This document shows positions 10,715 through 22,700 of a stretch of DNA of 64,000 nt, piece by piece. Location: the NCBI GenBank assembly GCA_030867875.1, contig JAOWCC010000577.1, positions 143,646,344 to 143,710,343 on the forward strand, written 5' to 3'. The notes under the pieces were generated by a model, which saw nothing but the letters and a program-made list of their open reading frames with translations, was not told where the DNA came from and made no database searches. Numbering within the stretch: position 1 is the first letter of the stretch; each line of letters opens with the position of its first letter. The DNA comes from Actinernus sp. WN-2022. Taxonomy: Eukaryota; Cnidaria; Anthozoa; Actiniaria; Actinernidae. The position numbers and the translations under genes were made by a program.

Positions 10715-13700
10715 GTGTGTATTTGATACTTTTAGTTGTTGAAAGAATGTTGAAACTATTTCACCTGGACCTTTAAGCTGTTATTGTAATGCACATACCT
10801 ATCAATGTTAAGCCCAAGGGAAGGTGGTGGGTTGGCAAGGGGTGGGGATTTGACAGGCAGGGCTACCCCAAGGGTGAGGATTTTGACAGATGCTGCCTTC
10901 TATAACCCCAGAGCAGTGGGGTGGGAAATTGTGATATTATTGACCAAAGGTGTTGGCCAAGAGGAATTGGACTTTTTTGGGAGAAAATGTTAAATCCCCA
11001 CCCCTTCGGGCTTTACATTGATAGGTGCATAACTTTGAGCTCAATATTATAAGTCAAATTTATTGATTGGTTCGAGAATTTCAATCCATACAAGTCATAA
11101 TTATAGTAACCTTTTTACGAAGTTATTTTATTCACGAGAGGTTCAAATCCGACTTCAAATCCGATTTGAACTTCAATTGTCAAAAAAACAATTTAACTCA
11201 ACAATCAGTCTGGAAATCTACAATAGTTCACTCTAATGTCAAGAATTTATCCAATCACCTAGCGGTATCTCTGAGGCACTCTTACTTCTCTTCCGCTTCT
11301 CGTTTTCTTTTGAGCCATAACGTCCTGGGCTCCCATAGACATGTCAGTGTCTATCGTAATTCTTTTATGTTCTTTACCTTTCTTCTCCTCCAAACTACGT
11401 GTTGGTTAGTGTAGTTGGCTGTTCGTCTGTTAATCTTTCCTCAGGGAATGGAGTCAAAGTAGCTGCAGCTTCCAAGAGATGAAGCTTCTGTATGGATTGG
11501 TTAAGGAAACCTTTCATCATATTCACTTTAACATTTCTCACGAGTCCATCTCGTCCAGGATAAAGCTGCTCGACCTTGGCAAGAATCATTTGCTTCTTGA
11601 CACGTTGTCTTCGGCTACCAGCACCACATCTCCAACATTCAACGACGCCGTCTCAATATGCCACTTTTTTCTCACGTTCAGACTTGGAAAGTACTCCTTC
11701 CATCTTTGCCACAAGTGATCAGCGACTCGTTGACGGTAAAATAATATTTTCTGAAGATTTGGTCGACTAATCAAGATTCTTTTTGGGAACTCTGGCAAGC
11801 GTCCTAGTGGCCGCCCAATCAACAGATGACCAGGCGTAATAACCGTACCATCTCTTATGTCATCTCGTACAAACGTCAGAGGTCTAGAGTTGATCTGAGC
11901 TTCTGTCAGTCAGTACAGTCTGCAACTCTTGAAATTTCAGCAAAACCTTACCAAGTACCACCCTCAATGGTTCTTTCAGCATTCGACAGTAACGCTCCCA
12001 CCAGCCTCCCTGATGGCTAAATGCACATTCTGTTATAAACTTCCGCCTGATGCCCATTGAGGCGAACTGTCGTTCCACTTCCTTCCAACCTATTCTTTTC
12101 CACACTTTCTCTGCTTCGTTGTAAGCTGCCTTCAGGACCTTGTCTGCTTTATGAAATGAGGTCTGGTTATCCGATTGAATTGTTTCACTAATCCCTATCT
12201 GGTTGATCATCCTTCGGAAAGCTGATCTAAGGAAGTCTCGGTAGTCATGTCCATGATAAGTTTAAAGTGAACGCTGCTCTCGTATTACCACAAACAAAGT
12301 GGCAAATCCAAGTCTTCCTTGTCTTGGTTCCATCCTTGACGTATACTGTTCCGGTGAAATCGATGCCGGCATTAACAAACCCTGCATGTGCCCAAGTGCT
12401 AACTCTTTGGTTTGGCAGATTTCCCATTTTCTGCGATTGTGCAACGATCTTGTGGTGAAAGCATGATGTTCTCGCGTATAGTTCTCGTACGCCAGATGTT
12501 GATCGCTGACCAAACTATAGACGCCTTCAACAGTTCTGTAAAGCGGTTGGTACTATCGGTATTCGTTCGGTATTCGTTTACGATATTGTCTCTAACGCTC
12601 AGATGCCCATACATTAAACGAATAGACACACAACATATGAACGCACTGGCGGATCCAGGGGAGAAGTTAGGGTAAATACAGTTTTTTAAATCTCTAGATA
12701 AAAAAAAAATCATTTTGCAAACCCCCCTTTCACAAAATCCTGCATGGATCCGCCCTTGGAACTGTTTGTTATTTCACGCTGTAAAACTGACAAATGACAC
12801 AGTATTACTTCATATATCAGAGCTATTTCATCACATAAATCACACAGCTTCATTTTCAATTCTCTTTGCTAGAGATAAAGTTCAGTGTCTCACTCGCATA
12901 AACAGCAACAACATTATAAATATAAAATAAGTAAGCATTTCAACAAGTTAGTGTAACCTTTACCGTTCTAGCCTGCTAGCCGGCTCTCCGTTGTGTTAAA
13001 AAAAAAAGCACTTGCCTCTGTGTTTGGTTGCGGAGTCAAATACGATCCGGATCTTCTTCTCAGATGAGGACTTTTTGTATACACCATGGTGCGGAAGATG
13101 CGACTGGTTCGGTCCATGGAAGTCTTCTCCTTCTGTTATCTTATGGGCGTATCCTTCATCAACGTACTTTTTAATGGACTTGCGATAATCCGTTTCGTAG
13201 GCCGGCTCTCTTTCAAACCGCCTCTGCAAACCCTCTAATCTCATCGACGCAACGTCTCAATTGTTCTGTAGGTTTGGTTCGTTCTCTTCCCATAAAAGTG
13301 GAACTTCATATCAGGTTTCCAATTTCCTTGTACCGCGTTCCAGCACATCCAAGGCATAAGGTCGGTCTGTCGGCTTACTTCCGAACAACTCACTATCTCA
13401 GAATCTGTTGAATGCGTCGTCAAGTGATTCAGCGTCAACTTGGGCTATGTGATAGTTACAGATCTCTCGAGTCGGTCTGCTGATAACGCCTACCGCCGTC
13501 CAACCAAAGCACATCTTTTTGGCTACCGGTTCGTTTGGTTTTCCTGGCTTGATTTCCAGTATAGTACAAGTAAATCAGCATGATCAAGACCAAGTAGAAG
13601 ATCGATCTCATCACCTACAGTCTTCAGGTCGAGGTTTTTCAGATGTCCCCAGTTTTCGTCCAGACAGCTAAAGCAGAGTCTGTTCTCTTTCGCAAAGCTG

Positions 13701-16700
13701 AACCGGACTCCTGGTGACAGCTCTTTGAACTGGGGACAGTTCTTCGTCTTGTGGATGGCACTGCGTTTTCTGCACTTGAAGCTCTTTGACTGGTTGGAGT
13801 TCGGAGTTGATTAAACGGTGTTCGCATGAGCTCTTCTGCGGTGTTTTTTCTCACTTCCTAAACCCCTCGACCGGTCATAATGCTGTGGGGGTAGCGCTCC
13901 CCAGTAGGACCGTCCTCGTGCTCCCAGCCAGGTGCTAAATGCCTTCACCGTCATCGTAGCCTGCCCTTATTCAACCTTGCTTCGCCAGGCCTTCGCATCC
14001 TCTTGCGGTAACTTCTCCGTCAATTCGTAAATAAGCGGATGCCTGCACGAACGATGACGTTCCCCTGCTGTATCTTTTCAGCATCGCTCAGTGACTTCTC
14101 GCTCGATCAACGAAAGATGGAACTTTGTGACGACGTCATCGGTTTCTCTCGCGCTAGCTGGTGGTAGCTGTTTTACTGCTTGCAGATGGGCGGCTTGAAG
14201 CACAGCCGGGTGTCTAATCGGTCTCGCAGTAACAGAGCCTCGGAGTAACCTTGGTCATCAGGGAACAGGCCTGCGATCACCTGATCGCAATCTCTCGACA
14301 GCCTTGTGTGTAGAAACCCCATCTTCGCTTCCGAGGACATTCTTGTGTCTTGCAAGAGAGTTTTAAACAGGGCCACTCCAGTACGACCACTGCAGGAGGT
14401 CCCCATCGTATACTGGGACACCACCTTGACTTTAACTTCGAGTGTGTTTTTAAACTGGAGGATCCAGTCTTCCTCTTCTAGCTCATTGCCACGGCCGTTT
14501 TTGGTGTGGATCTCGGCCTCCCTAATCTGTTCAACGTGTCTCAAGTAAGCTACGGTTTTCGCTCTGCGACCGAGTTGCGGTTCTGTTAGGATAATGGGCG
14601 ACACTGGCCTTGAAACACCGACTCCCGCGCCGACCAGAACTGATTGTTTCCCGCCTCCTCGGCTTCCTTTTCTAACGCTACTGCTTCGGCCCTTTTCTAT
14701 TTGTCGATCTCCGACAAGTGGGTAGCGTCTTGTCGCTTTTGCTGTTCTGCTAGACGTTTTTCCTTCTCTCGCCGACAGAGTTCCTCGTATTGGGTGTTGT
14801 GTCCCGGCTGTGAGATAGGGGCAGGGCCACCGTGATGCGCGCTCGTGTCTGAACCAGCGTTTGTGGGCGTTTCATTAGCCCTTCTAAACGTTCTCGAATT
14901 GCGTCGGTAATCTCGTTTATTTCCAACTTTATGTCGGAGAGTGTCAGTGCATCGTTCATAGCACTGTCTTCGTCTTCGAGAAGTTCTTTAAGCTGGGTCT
15001 GGAACAACTCTATTTCTTTCCTCGATATCGACCATAATTTGACAGAAGGCTACCCCTTAGCACCATTTTCATTCTCGTGGAATTTGTTGATCGTACCTCT
15101 GGCGGTGCGCCTTTTAAAGCAAATCCCCTTGACCCTTTTTCCAAATGTCTTATCAGTTATCTTACCGTCATTATTCCCGTTTGTTTTTCTTTTACATTCC
15201 GCTCGTGACGGGCTGGGTGCTCAAGGTTACTCCGGGATTGTCTTCTGTCGCAGAATCACCATTATTTGTGTTGTGGGTAATTTCCCCCAAACCCGTCGAC
15301 AAATCCTTTATACTCGCTTGTGCTACTGACATCTCGTCAATTTACAATGTTATTAATGTTAATTCTCAGTTAGCTAATTGCCTAAGTATATATCCGGCTC
15401 GAAGGAACAAATTGATGTTCTTGCGTATAGTTCTCGTACGATGTTGATCGCCTACCAAACTATAGACGCTTTCATGCAATAGTTCTGTAAAGCAGTTGGT
15501 ACTATCGGTATTGGCTTACGATATTGTCTCTATTGCTCAGATCTCCATACAATAAACGAATCGACACACAACATATGAACGGTTTATTATTTCACGCTGT
15601 AAAACAGACAAATGACACAGTATTACTTCATCTATCAGAGCTATTTCATCACATAAATCACGCATCTTCATTTTCAATTCTCTTTGCAAGAGATGATAGT
15701 TCAGTGTCTCACTCGTATGAACAGCAACAAGATTATATAAATGTAAAATAACCAAGCATTTCAACAAGTTATTGTAATCTTTACCGTTCCAAGAGGTTCC
15801 TTGTCTTTTCTCCACTTCAAGGAGAGCAACAATTCAAAAGGATACCTGTCCTCGGGGTTCCTTTACCCGCAAAACAGGTGTCAATCCACTGCCTTGGTAA
15901 ATCTTCAACTTAGCTAACAACACACCTTTCGAGAGCACTGAACCGTAACCATGTGCTCTCGCAGTTCGATGACGTCACCGCAAGCTGACGTTACCGCTGA
16001 CACCAGTCGCTGCTCCACATGGCAAACATGTTCTTACTACTTGTCTCACTTCACGGCGACCTTTGGTCATCCAGAATCATTCTCGTAGGATAGATAAGGT
16101 TGTTTCTGACCCGACATGAGAATTCTTGGTATGTGCATCAAGGATCAATTTGGCAACCACTTCGTCATTGCGAGGGCGAATCACTTGGTGTTTGGCAACC
16201 TCTGGAATTTGGACAAGCTGTAGGTGTCCACCCACTCTGATTAGTCCATTAATTAGCATTGGATCTAAGTTCACAATACGACTCTTAGCCATTGTGGGTC
16301 TGCCATCCAAGAGAGCTTAATACTCTTCATGAAGGTGCTGCTGTTGTATCCGTCTTAGCCAGACTTCTAACGCCTCTTTATGTCCTCAGCTTTTAACTCC
16401 CGAAATTCATGTTGAACAAGAGAAGGCTTCTTCCAGGACAGCATTCTTGCTGTGACACGAATCATTTTGTCCCATATTTCGAAGTATGTCGCAAAGTATG
16501 GATAATTGTCACTCGGTTCTGGTTATTGAGGGGGAGGCGGGTTGCTCCTTCCTTCATTGACATCCTCTTCACCCTTGTCAAGTTCAGCTGCCACCAATAA
16601 CACTCTAGTCGCAGGGGTTTTCTTCATCTCAGTCAGACATTCATCCACTTCAGATAGAGCTCTTGAAGGCCATTTATCCACAGTCTAAGAAAGCCATTCA

Positions 16701-19700
16701 GGCCCCTTCCACCACTTATTAGAGTTCTTCAGCTTTTTCACAGAGATACCTCGAGTCAAAAGGTCACTTGGGTTTTCATCACCCGACACGTGTTTCCATA
16801 AGCTCGAATCAACCTTATCTTGGATTTCTTGGACTCGATTAGCGATAAAGTTCTCCCATACTCCTACAGGCTTTCGAAGCCAGTTCAGCACAATCATGCT
16901 ACATGTATCCGTCCAACAAACGAGTCGTAATATTTCTAGTTGGAGTGCATCTTTCACGAACATCATGAGATGAATCATGACCAATGCTCCACAAACTTCC
17001 AGCCTTGACAATGACATCTTCTTGCATTGGTTGGGGTGAGCCGATTTTTTGACATCACTAAATGCGTTTCAATTCTGCCATCGTTCACTTGCGCCAGAGA
17101 ATCCATGAAGCTGGGAATCAACAATGTCGCCTAACTCTTTCTTGAAACATCTTTGGATTTGGATCTGACTCAGGCCATGGAGCTCTTCCTGCCAATTGGC
17201 AAATTCCTTCGCAATCCTGTCTTGCAGAGGTTCGTGCTGCTGAAGAGCCTCAATCCAGACATGAGTGTTTTTGCACGAACTGTAAATGGGGTATACATAC
17301 CCGTTGGGCCAAATGTGGAGGCCAGATTGGGCAACATGATTCTCTGTGTCTTTACTTCTGACTCAGTCATCTTCTTGGACATGAACCTGAAGTGGAAACA
17401 ATCATCAGTAGTGTCCCACGCAATACCCAAAGTCTTTAAAGTAGAGTCCGGCTTCACATTGTCATCACTCCTGTTAAATTTGGTGCTCTTTCTCCCTGTG
17501 GAAACTGTTCCATTACGTCGGCGGAATTTGAGGCCCATTTTGTCAACCCAAAGCCACCATTTCTCATCATTTCTGTCATATCTCTTTGCAACTTAATGGC
17601 CGCAGGAACTGAATCATGTTCACTACGTGAAGCATGCTCATGGATGATGGCTTCACTTTCATAAGGTGAAGATTTGACCCCAAACGTTACTCGGGTCATA
17701 CAGTACACTTTGGGTTCAGTGTCAGTCTTCATGTCTCTCAATAAAAAGCGGTGAACATCCTGATCGTCTTGTCGCATCATGATCTGTAAGAACATGGCTT
17801 GAATATCAGACACGAGCCCAATAGTCTTGCACCTAATCCTTATCAGAACTTGCACAAAGTCCAGTAGAACGTTGGCTCCGTCATGAAGGCAATTGGTAAG
17901 CGAAACGCCATATTTAGTCTTCGCACTTGCATCAAATACTGCTCTGTACTTTGTAGTTGCTTTATCCTAACAAAACACTGGATGATGAGTTAAGTAACAC
18001 ACTACTTTAGCTTCTCCGTCTGGCCTAACCTCACGTGCGTGACCTTCTTCAATGTACTTATTCGTGGTGGTGACGTACATCTCTTGTTTCTTAGGGTTTC
18101 TCTTAGGCATTCTCTCCACTGATTCAAGTCTCTTCAACGCTTGGTCATAATTGTCAATCAGATCCGGATGATCGTTTTTCCACGAGAGACCCACCTCGTA
18201 ACGCCCAACCTGTTCATTGAAGGTCGGCGTTTCTCTGAACTGTATCATGGCATCTTGCTCACCAGGAGTTACACAATGTTTGTCGTTCTTTATCCCCAAG
18301 GTTTCCAAATCCCAGAACATGGTTAGGTCATTGTTCAACTTGTCATAGTTCGGTGTGCCGATCAATGATGTCTGTGTCGAGGCTTGATCCTCTTTATCAC
18401 CTTCGCCTTCATTGGGTCCTACTTAAACTTGTGCATACATTCTGTCATCAAATTCAAATGTGTCTTCATTCAAGAAGCAATCAAGATAGTCGATGCCAAT
18501 AAGAACGTCCACAGCTGCTGCTCCTATAGGATATTCGTCAACCAGATCAATATTTTTGAGCTGTGGGTATTGATTAAAGTCCACTGAAATCGGTTCCACA
18601 GGGTCACAAATCTTTCTTGTCGTTCAGGCCTCGATCACGATCAGCTCATCTCCCTCAGAGCGATCGCCTTTCCCCAAGGAGAAATTCACGTCGCTTCTTT
18701 CTTATCCTTCTTTTCTCTACCCTCACCATCTTCTGCGTCAAGCTGCACTTCCTCAGTTGCGTCCAAACTTTGAACTTCATCTAAGAGAAAGTCAAAAAAT
18801 CTCCCATGGACGATTGGTATTTTTCCCCGCTCTCTCTCTCAGAATATGACCGTACTCTGTTTCAGTTGAGGCTGTAGAGGCTTTTCAAACAGTGCCAAAC
18901 AGAAAGCATCTTTGCGTATGTTGTACGACTCGAGTGTTCCATAAGCATTTGTCAACCGGTTTAACAGTGCTCGCATTGATCTCACATCTTTCCTCTCTGG
19001 TTCGTTGGTTGCGAGAACATACTCGAGATACCGCTTCGTAATCAATCTCTCATCTCCATATCTAGCCTTTAAAGCTTCCATTACCTTCTCGTAAGTTTTC
19101 TCATCACCGCCAAAACCTCTTACTGCATGCTTGGCTTCACCTTTTAACCGGCTCATCAGATACTCATACTTTATGCACTTATTTCAAGGTCCTTGTTGTT
19201 GTGTATGACTCGAATGAAGCTTTGCATCCATGTCAGCCAAAGACTGTTTCCGTGAAATTCTGGTACATTGTACGCCGGCTACTTCACATTTTCTCTTTTG
19301 CGTTTACGAGCCTTTTTTAGATAAACTTCTGCTTCCCTCTCGACTTCTTTACAGTATTCTCGAATGTCTTTCCATTGCTTCATAATCCCATTCACGACAT
19401 CGGGATATTCATTCAGTTTTGCCCATATCATTTTCCAGTCTACTCAGCTTCCTTTTTAACTCGTGGATGCGCGCAAGCGCAGAACGAGTTATTAGGGTTA
19501 GTGGGGTCGAGTGTACTTCGTTTTTTTCTGTGTACATCGGGGACTCTCCGTTGGCTGTCCGAATAGTCCGAATAGTGTTTCCGAAGATATATTGACGGAG
19601 TTTTATGGTACGCGTCCAAATTTGGTCATGCTGGAGAAGATGTATTGACGGTGCCCTTCTAATGCCAGACACTTCAAACCTGGACAGACATGGTAGTGGG

Positions 19701-22700
19701 TCCCTATCAATCACTTAGTGGTGGTGACGTAACGATGACGTCAACGGTCACGTGATTTTTAGTATATGCCAAAATAGCTCACTGACCTTGCACGAGTTGC
19801 CCTTATGGGCCCTATGCTTATTTACGTTGAGATTTTGATATGTCAGCAATCTCTTCAAATACTCCACGGGCGTAAAAGTCGAATTTTCTGTTAAGATATT
19901 TAAATCCCTTGTGTGTGAGGTATATTTTCAATGACTCCGTCCTGGTTTTTTTCGGGTGCCCTGTGGCAGTTTTCTCATTTCCGGTAAAAACGCTGCTTAT
20001 TGTTTACTCTCACTGTCTGAATAAAATGCACATCCCGGAGTAACCTAATGTATTACATATGTTCCCTACCAAGACATTCAACAGTGTTTTTTTTACAGAA
20101 ACTAGTTATTCATTATGATGGGTATAAATTTATGAAAATTAATGTGTTTTTTTAAAGGGTAAGAAAAATTCTAAATCTGAGGGTATTTGAGGATAATGGA
20201 CAAAGGTGGAAAAAGAATGTTATGGATAAGCAGCTGGAGGTCTTGTGCATCAGTCAGGTAAAAATAGTCTGATCTTGTTTTTTCCTTACATTTTCATAAT
20301 TTGATACAATAGGCTTTTTGTAGGACCTGGTCACGTGACCTTTTTAGCTTGTCAATCAAAAAAATTGGCGCTAGAACAACATGAATGCCAGAAATGGAAA
20401 TAGCGAGCTAAAATTAGTAAAAAGTCCAAGTTTTAGGTTGATATCTTTAAAAGGAATGGCAAACTCTATAATTTAGCTTAATTTAACAGTGAGAGTTTGT
20501 GAGGCTTTTTTTTGCTGACTAGCACGGCTTGCCAGTCAGCAAAAATAAGGCTCACAAACTCTGTTAAATTAAGCTAAATTATAGAGTTTTCACCCGTGAA
20601 GTGATATCATATCACACTGATATTGACCCTAACTGAATATGTAATAAACTGCGGTAGCCGTATACGTAGTATAAAACAATAAAGTGAAATTTCATTATCA
20701 TCCATCAATAGTCTAATTTATATACAGGTCAGTAAATTACTATGTAATATATCATAAATAAAGTGTAATAGCTGCTACATTTCGGAAGTATCTCGTCCTA
20801 AGAACGTGGAATTTCATTGGCTGCTCTGCGTGCTTAATTTACTTACAATGCGCACTGAACAATTTATTTCCACTACGTCCATGTAGTTCGAGTTTTACAT
20901 TATAAGACAAATAGATGATGGTTCTCTATCAGTCCTCATACAGTATAACAAAATAATGCACGAGGTCTTGAAAATCTTCTAAATGGACTCGTGTTCGGCT
21001 CGTGCATCCGCAGTTTTTTAAGACCTCGAGCGTGCATTATGTAAGGATTAGAGACTGCTTGTGAGTGCTTTATCGACAAATACAGGCACGCGCTGACTGT
21101 ACGATGAACGAAAAATAATGAATACTGCATGAGGCCGAATGCAGTATGAAGAAATTTTGAGTTCATCGTACAGTCAGCAAGTGACTGTATTTTGCCGATA
21201 AAGCACAAACATAAAGTCTCTAACCGTTTTAATATTCAAACTGAGTGCACTGTCAGCAGTGAATTTTAATTGTAATACCATAGAGGTCAATAACAATTTC
21301 ATAAAGAAGTCAAATATTTCGCATGAATTATATCATTTTACGGTAAATATCTCCACAAAGAAATGTTATTTCAGTAGACAATGAATAAAAACATGACTTT
21401 TAATATCCAACTAAGTAGATAACTTTGCAAAGAATATTTTACTTTGGCGTTCGGTCAGTTTAGTTGACGCCTTGCGAGTATGATTTGTACATTGTACATT
21501 TAAAAAAGTTTCTCTTGGAGCCATGTATTCAAATATCAAGTATTTAGCCGGCTTAACTCCTAGATAGTCTACTTTATTTAATAGTTTCTTTCATTCGAAA
21601 ATAACTAACCTGCAGATTCCAGTGAATTGAAATCTTGAAACTGGCCTCCGTGTGCTCGGCTCAGATGCAAACATTTTCCAAATAAAAAAATCCTAGGTTT
21701 TAGAACCATCCACTGAATTGTCGCTTCATTGTCTCCTCTAATTGACAGAGTAAGGTCTCGGAAATAAAATCCATTTCTTCAGTAAGACTACTAGAGTGTT
21801 GTAGAAGCTTTTGCTTTCTCGGACACATGTTGACTTGTTCAGTTGTTGTACTTTCAGCGCTTGCAAATCAGCCATTTCTAACGAACGATTATGCAAATGT
21901 TTGCCTCAAAATATAATGTGAGGCGAATATTATTATTGTACATTTAATTCGAAAACGTTTCACTTGGAGCCATATATTCAAATATCAATTATTTAGCCGG
22001 CTTAACTCCTAGATAGTTTACTTTCTTTAATAGTTTCTTTCATTCGTAAATAACTAACCTGCAGATTCCAGTGGGGCAGTGGAGTGAAATCTTGACTTGA
22101 AACCAGCTTCATTCCATGTGCTCGGCTCCGATGCAAACATTTTCCAAATCAAAAATCCTGGGTTTTTGAACCATCCACTGAATTCTCGCTTAATGTTCTC
22201 CTCTTATTGGCAGAATAAGGTCTCAGAAATAAAATCCATTTCTTCAGTAAGACTGCTAGAGTGTAGTAGAAACTTTCATTCACTCGGACACATGTTGACT
22301 TGTTGAGTTGTACTTCCAGCACTCGCAAATCAGCCATTTCCAACGAGCGATTATGGAAATGTTCGCCTCAAAATATATATCTTCCACACAGGAAACAGAG
22401 TTCAATCCTGTCGTTACCTTTCTAGTAATATTTGTCTACATTTTCACTGTTAAATAGGCGATTGTAATGAGTTTTTGCAAACCGTCCAAACACGTAACTA
22501 AGCGAATGCTCACTCAGTCACTGTATCAGATCTCCCTTTCACTAGGTAAGAGAGGGTCTGGGTCGAGTGCTGTGGTCACCAATAATGCACGCTCATTAGC
22601 CAATCACATGCTTGGATTTTGTACAATGCACGAAATTTGAACATTAATTTGTTATTTTACAAGGAGAACCACCTTTTATTTGTTAAATAATGCACTTTCG

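Larger units (their letters stand above)
12461..16019 (-). mobile_element. BEL/Pao retrotransposon B, internally deleted, nested in A
   Basis: 5' LTR 16019-15413, leader and gag 15412-14173, zinc knuckle and protease remnant 13854-13500, RT start 13244-12996, then an abrupt jump into a 5'-truncated 3' LTR (about 12985-12461). Most of pol and the first 200 or so bases of the 3' LTR are missing. The two flanks of A join in frame across it (TCLPC to FHHK). A clean target duplication is not evident; CATG lies at both edges. Confidence 0.85.
11395..19714 (-). mobile_element. BEL/Pao LTR retrotransposon A, decayed, antisense to DTD1
   Basis: Reading leftward: gag (19714-18839), retropepsin remnant (about 18600-18400), reverse transcriptase (18365-17170), Pao RNase H region (17017-16685), integrase zinc finger (16310-16020), integrase core (12460-11884) and the C-terminal DUF5641-like region (11822-11395). 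Order and motifs are those of BEL/Pao. Frameshifts and stops occur throughout. The 3.56 kb element B splits the integrase. I could not identify A's own LTRs in the flanks. Confidence 0.88.

Noticed and set aside
11067..11414. 115-residue open frame on +
   Set aside because: Overlaps the end of BEL element A on the other strand; no family likeness.
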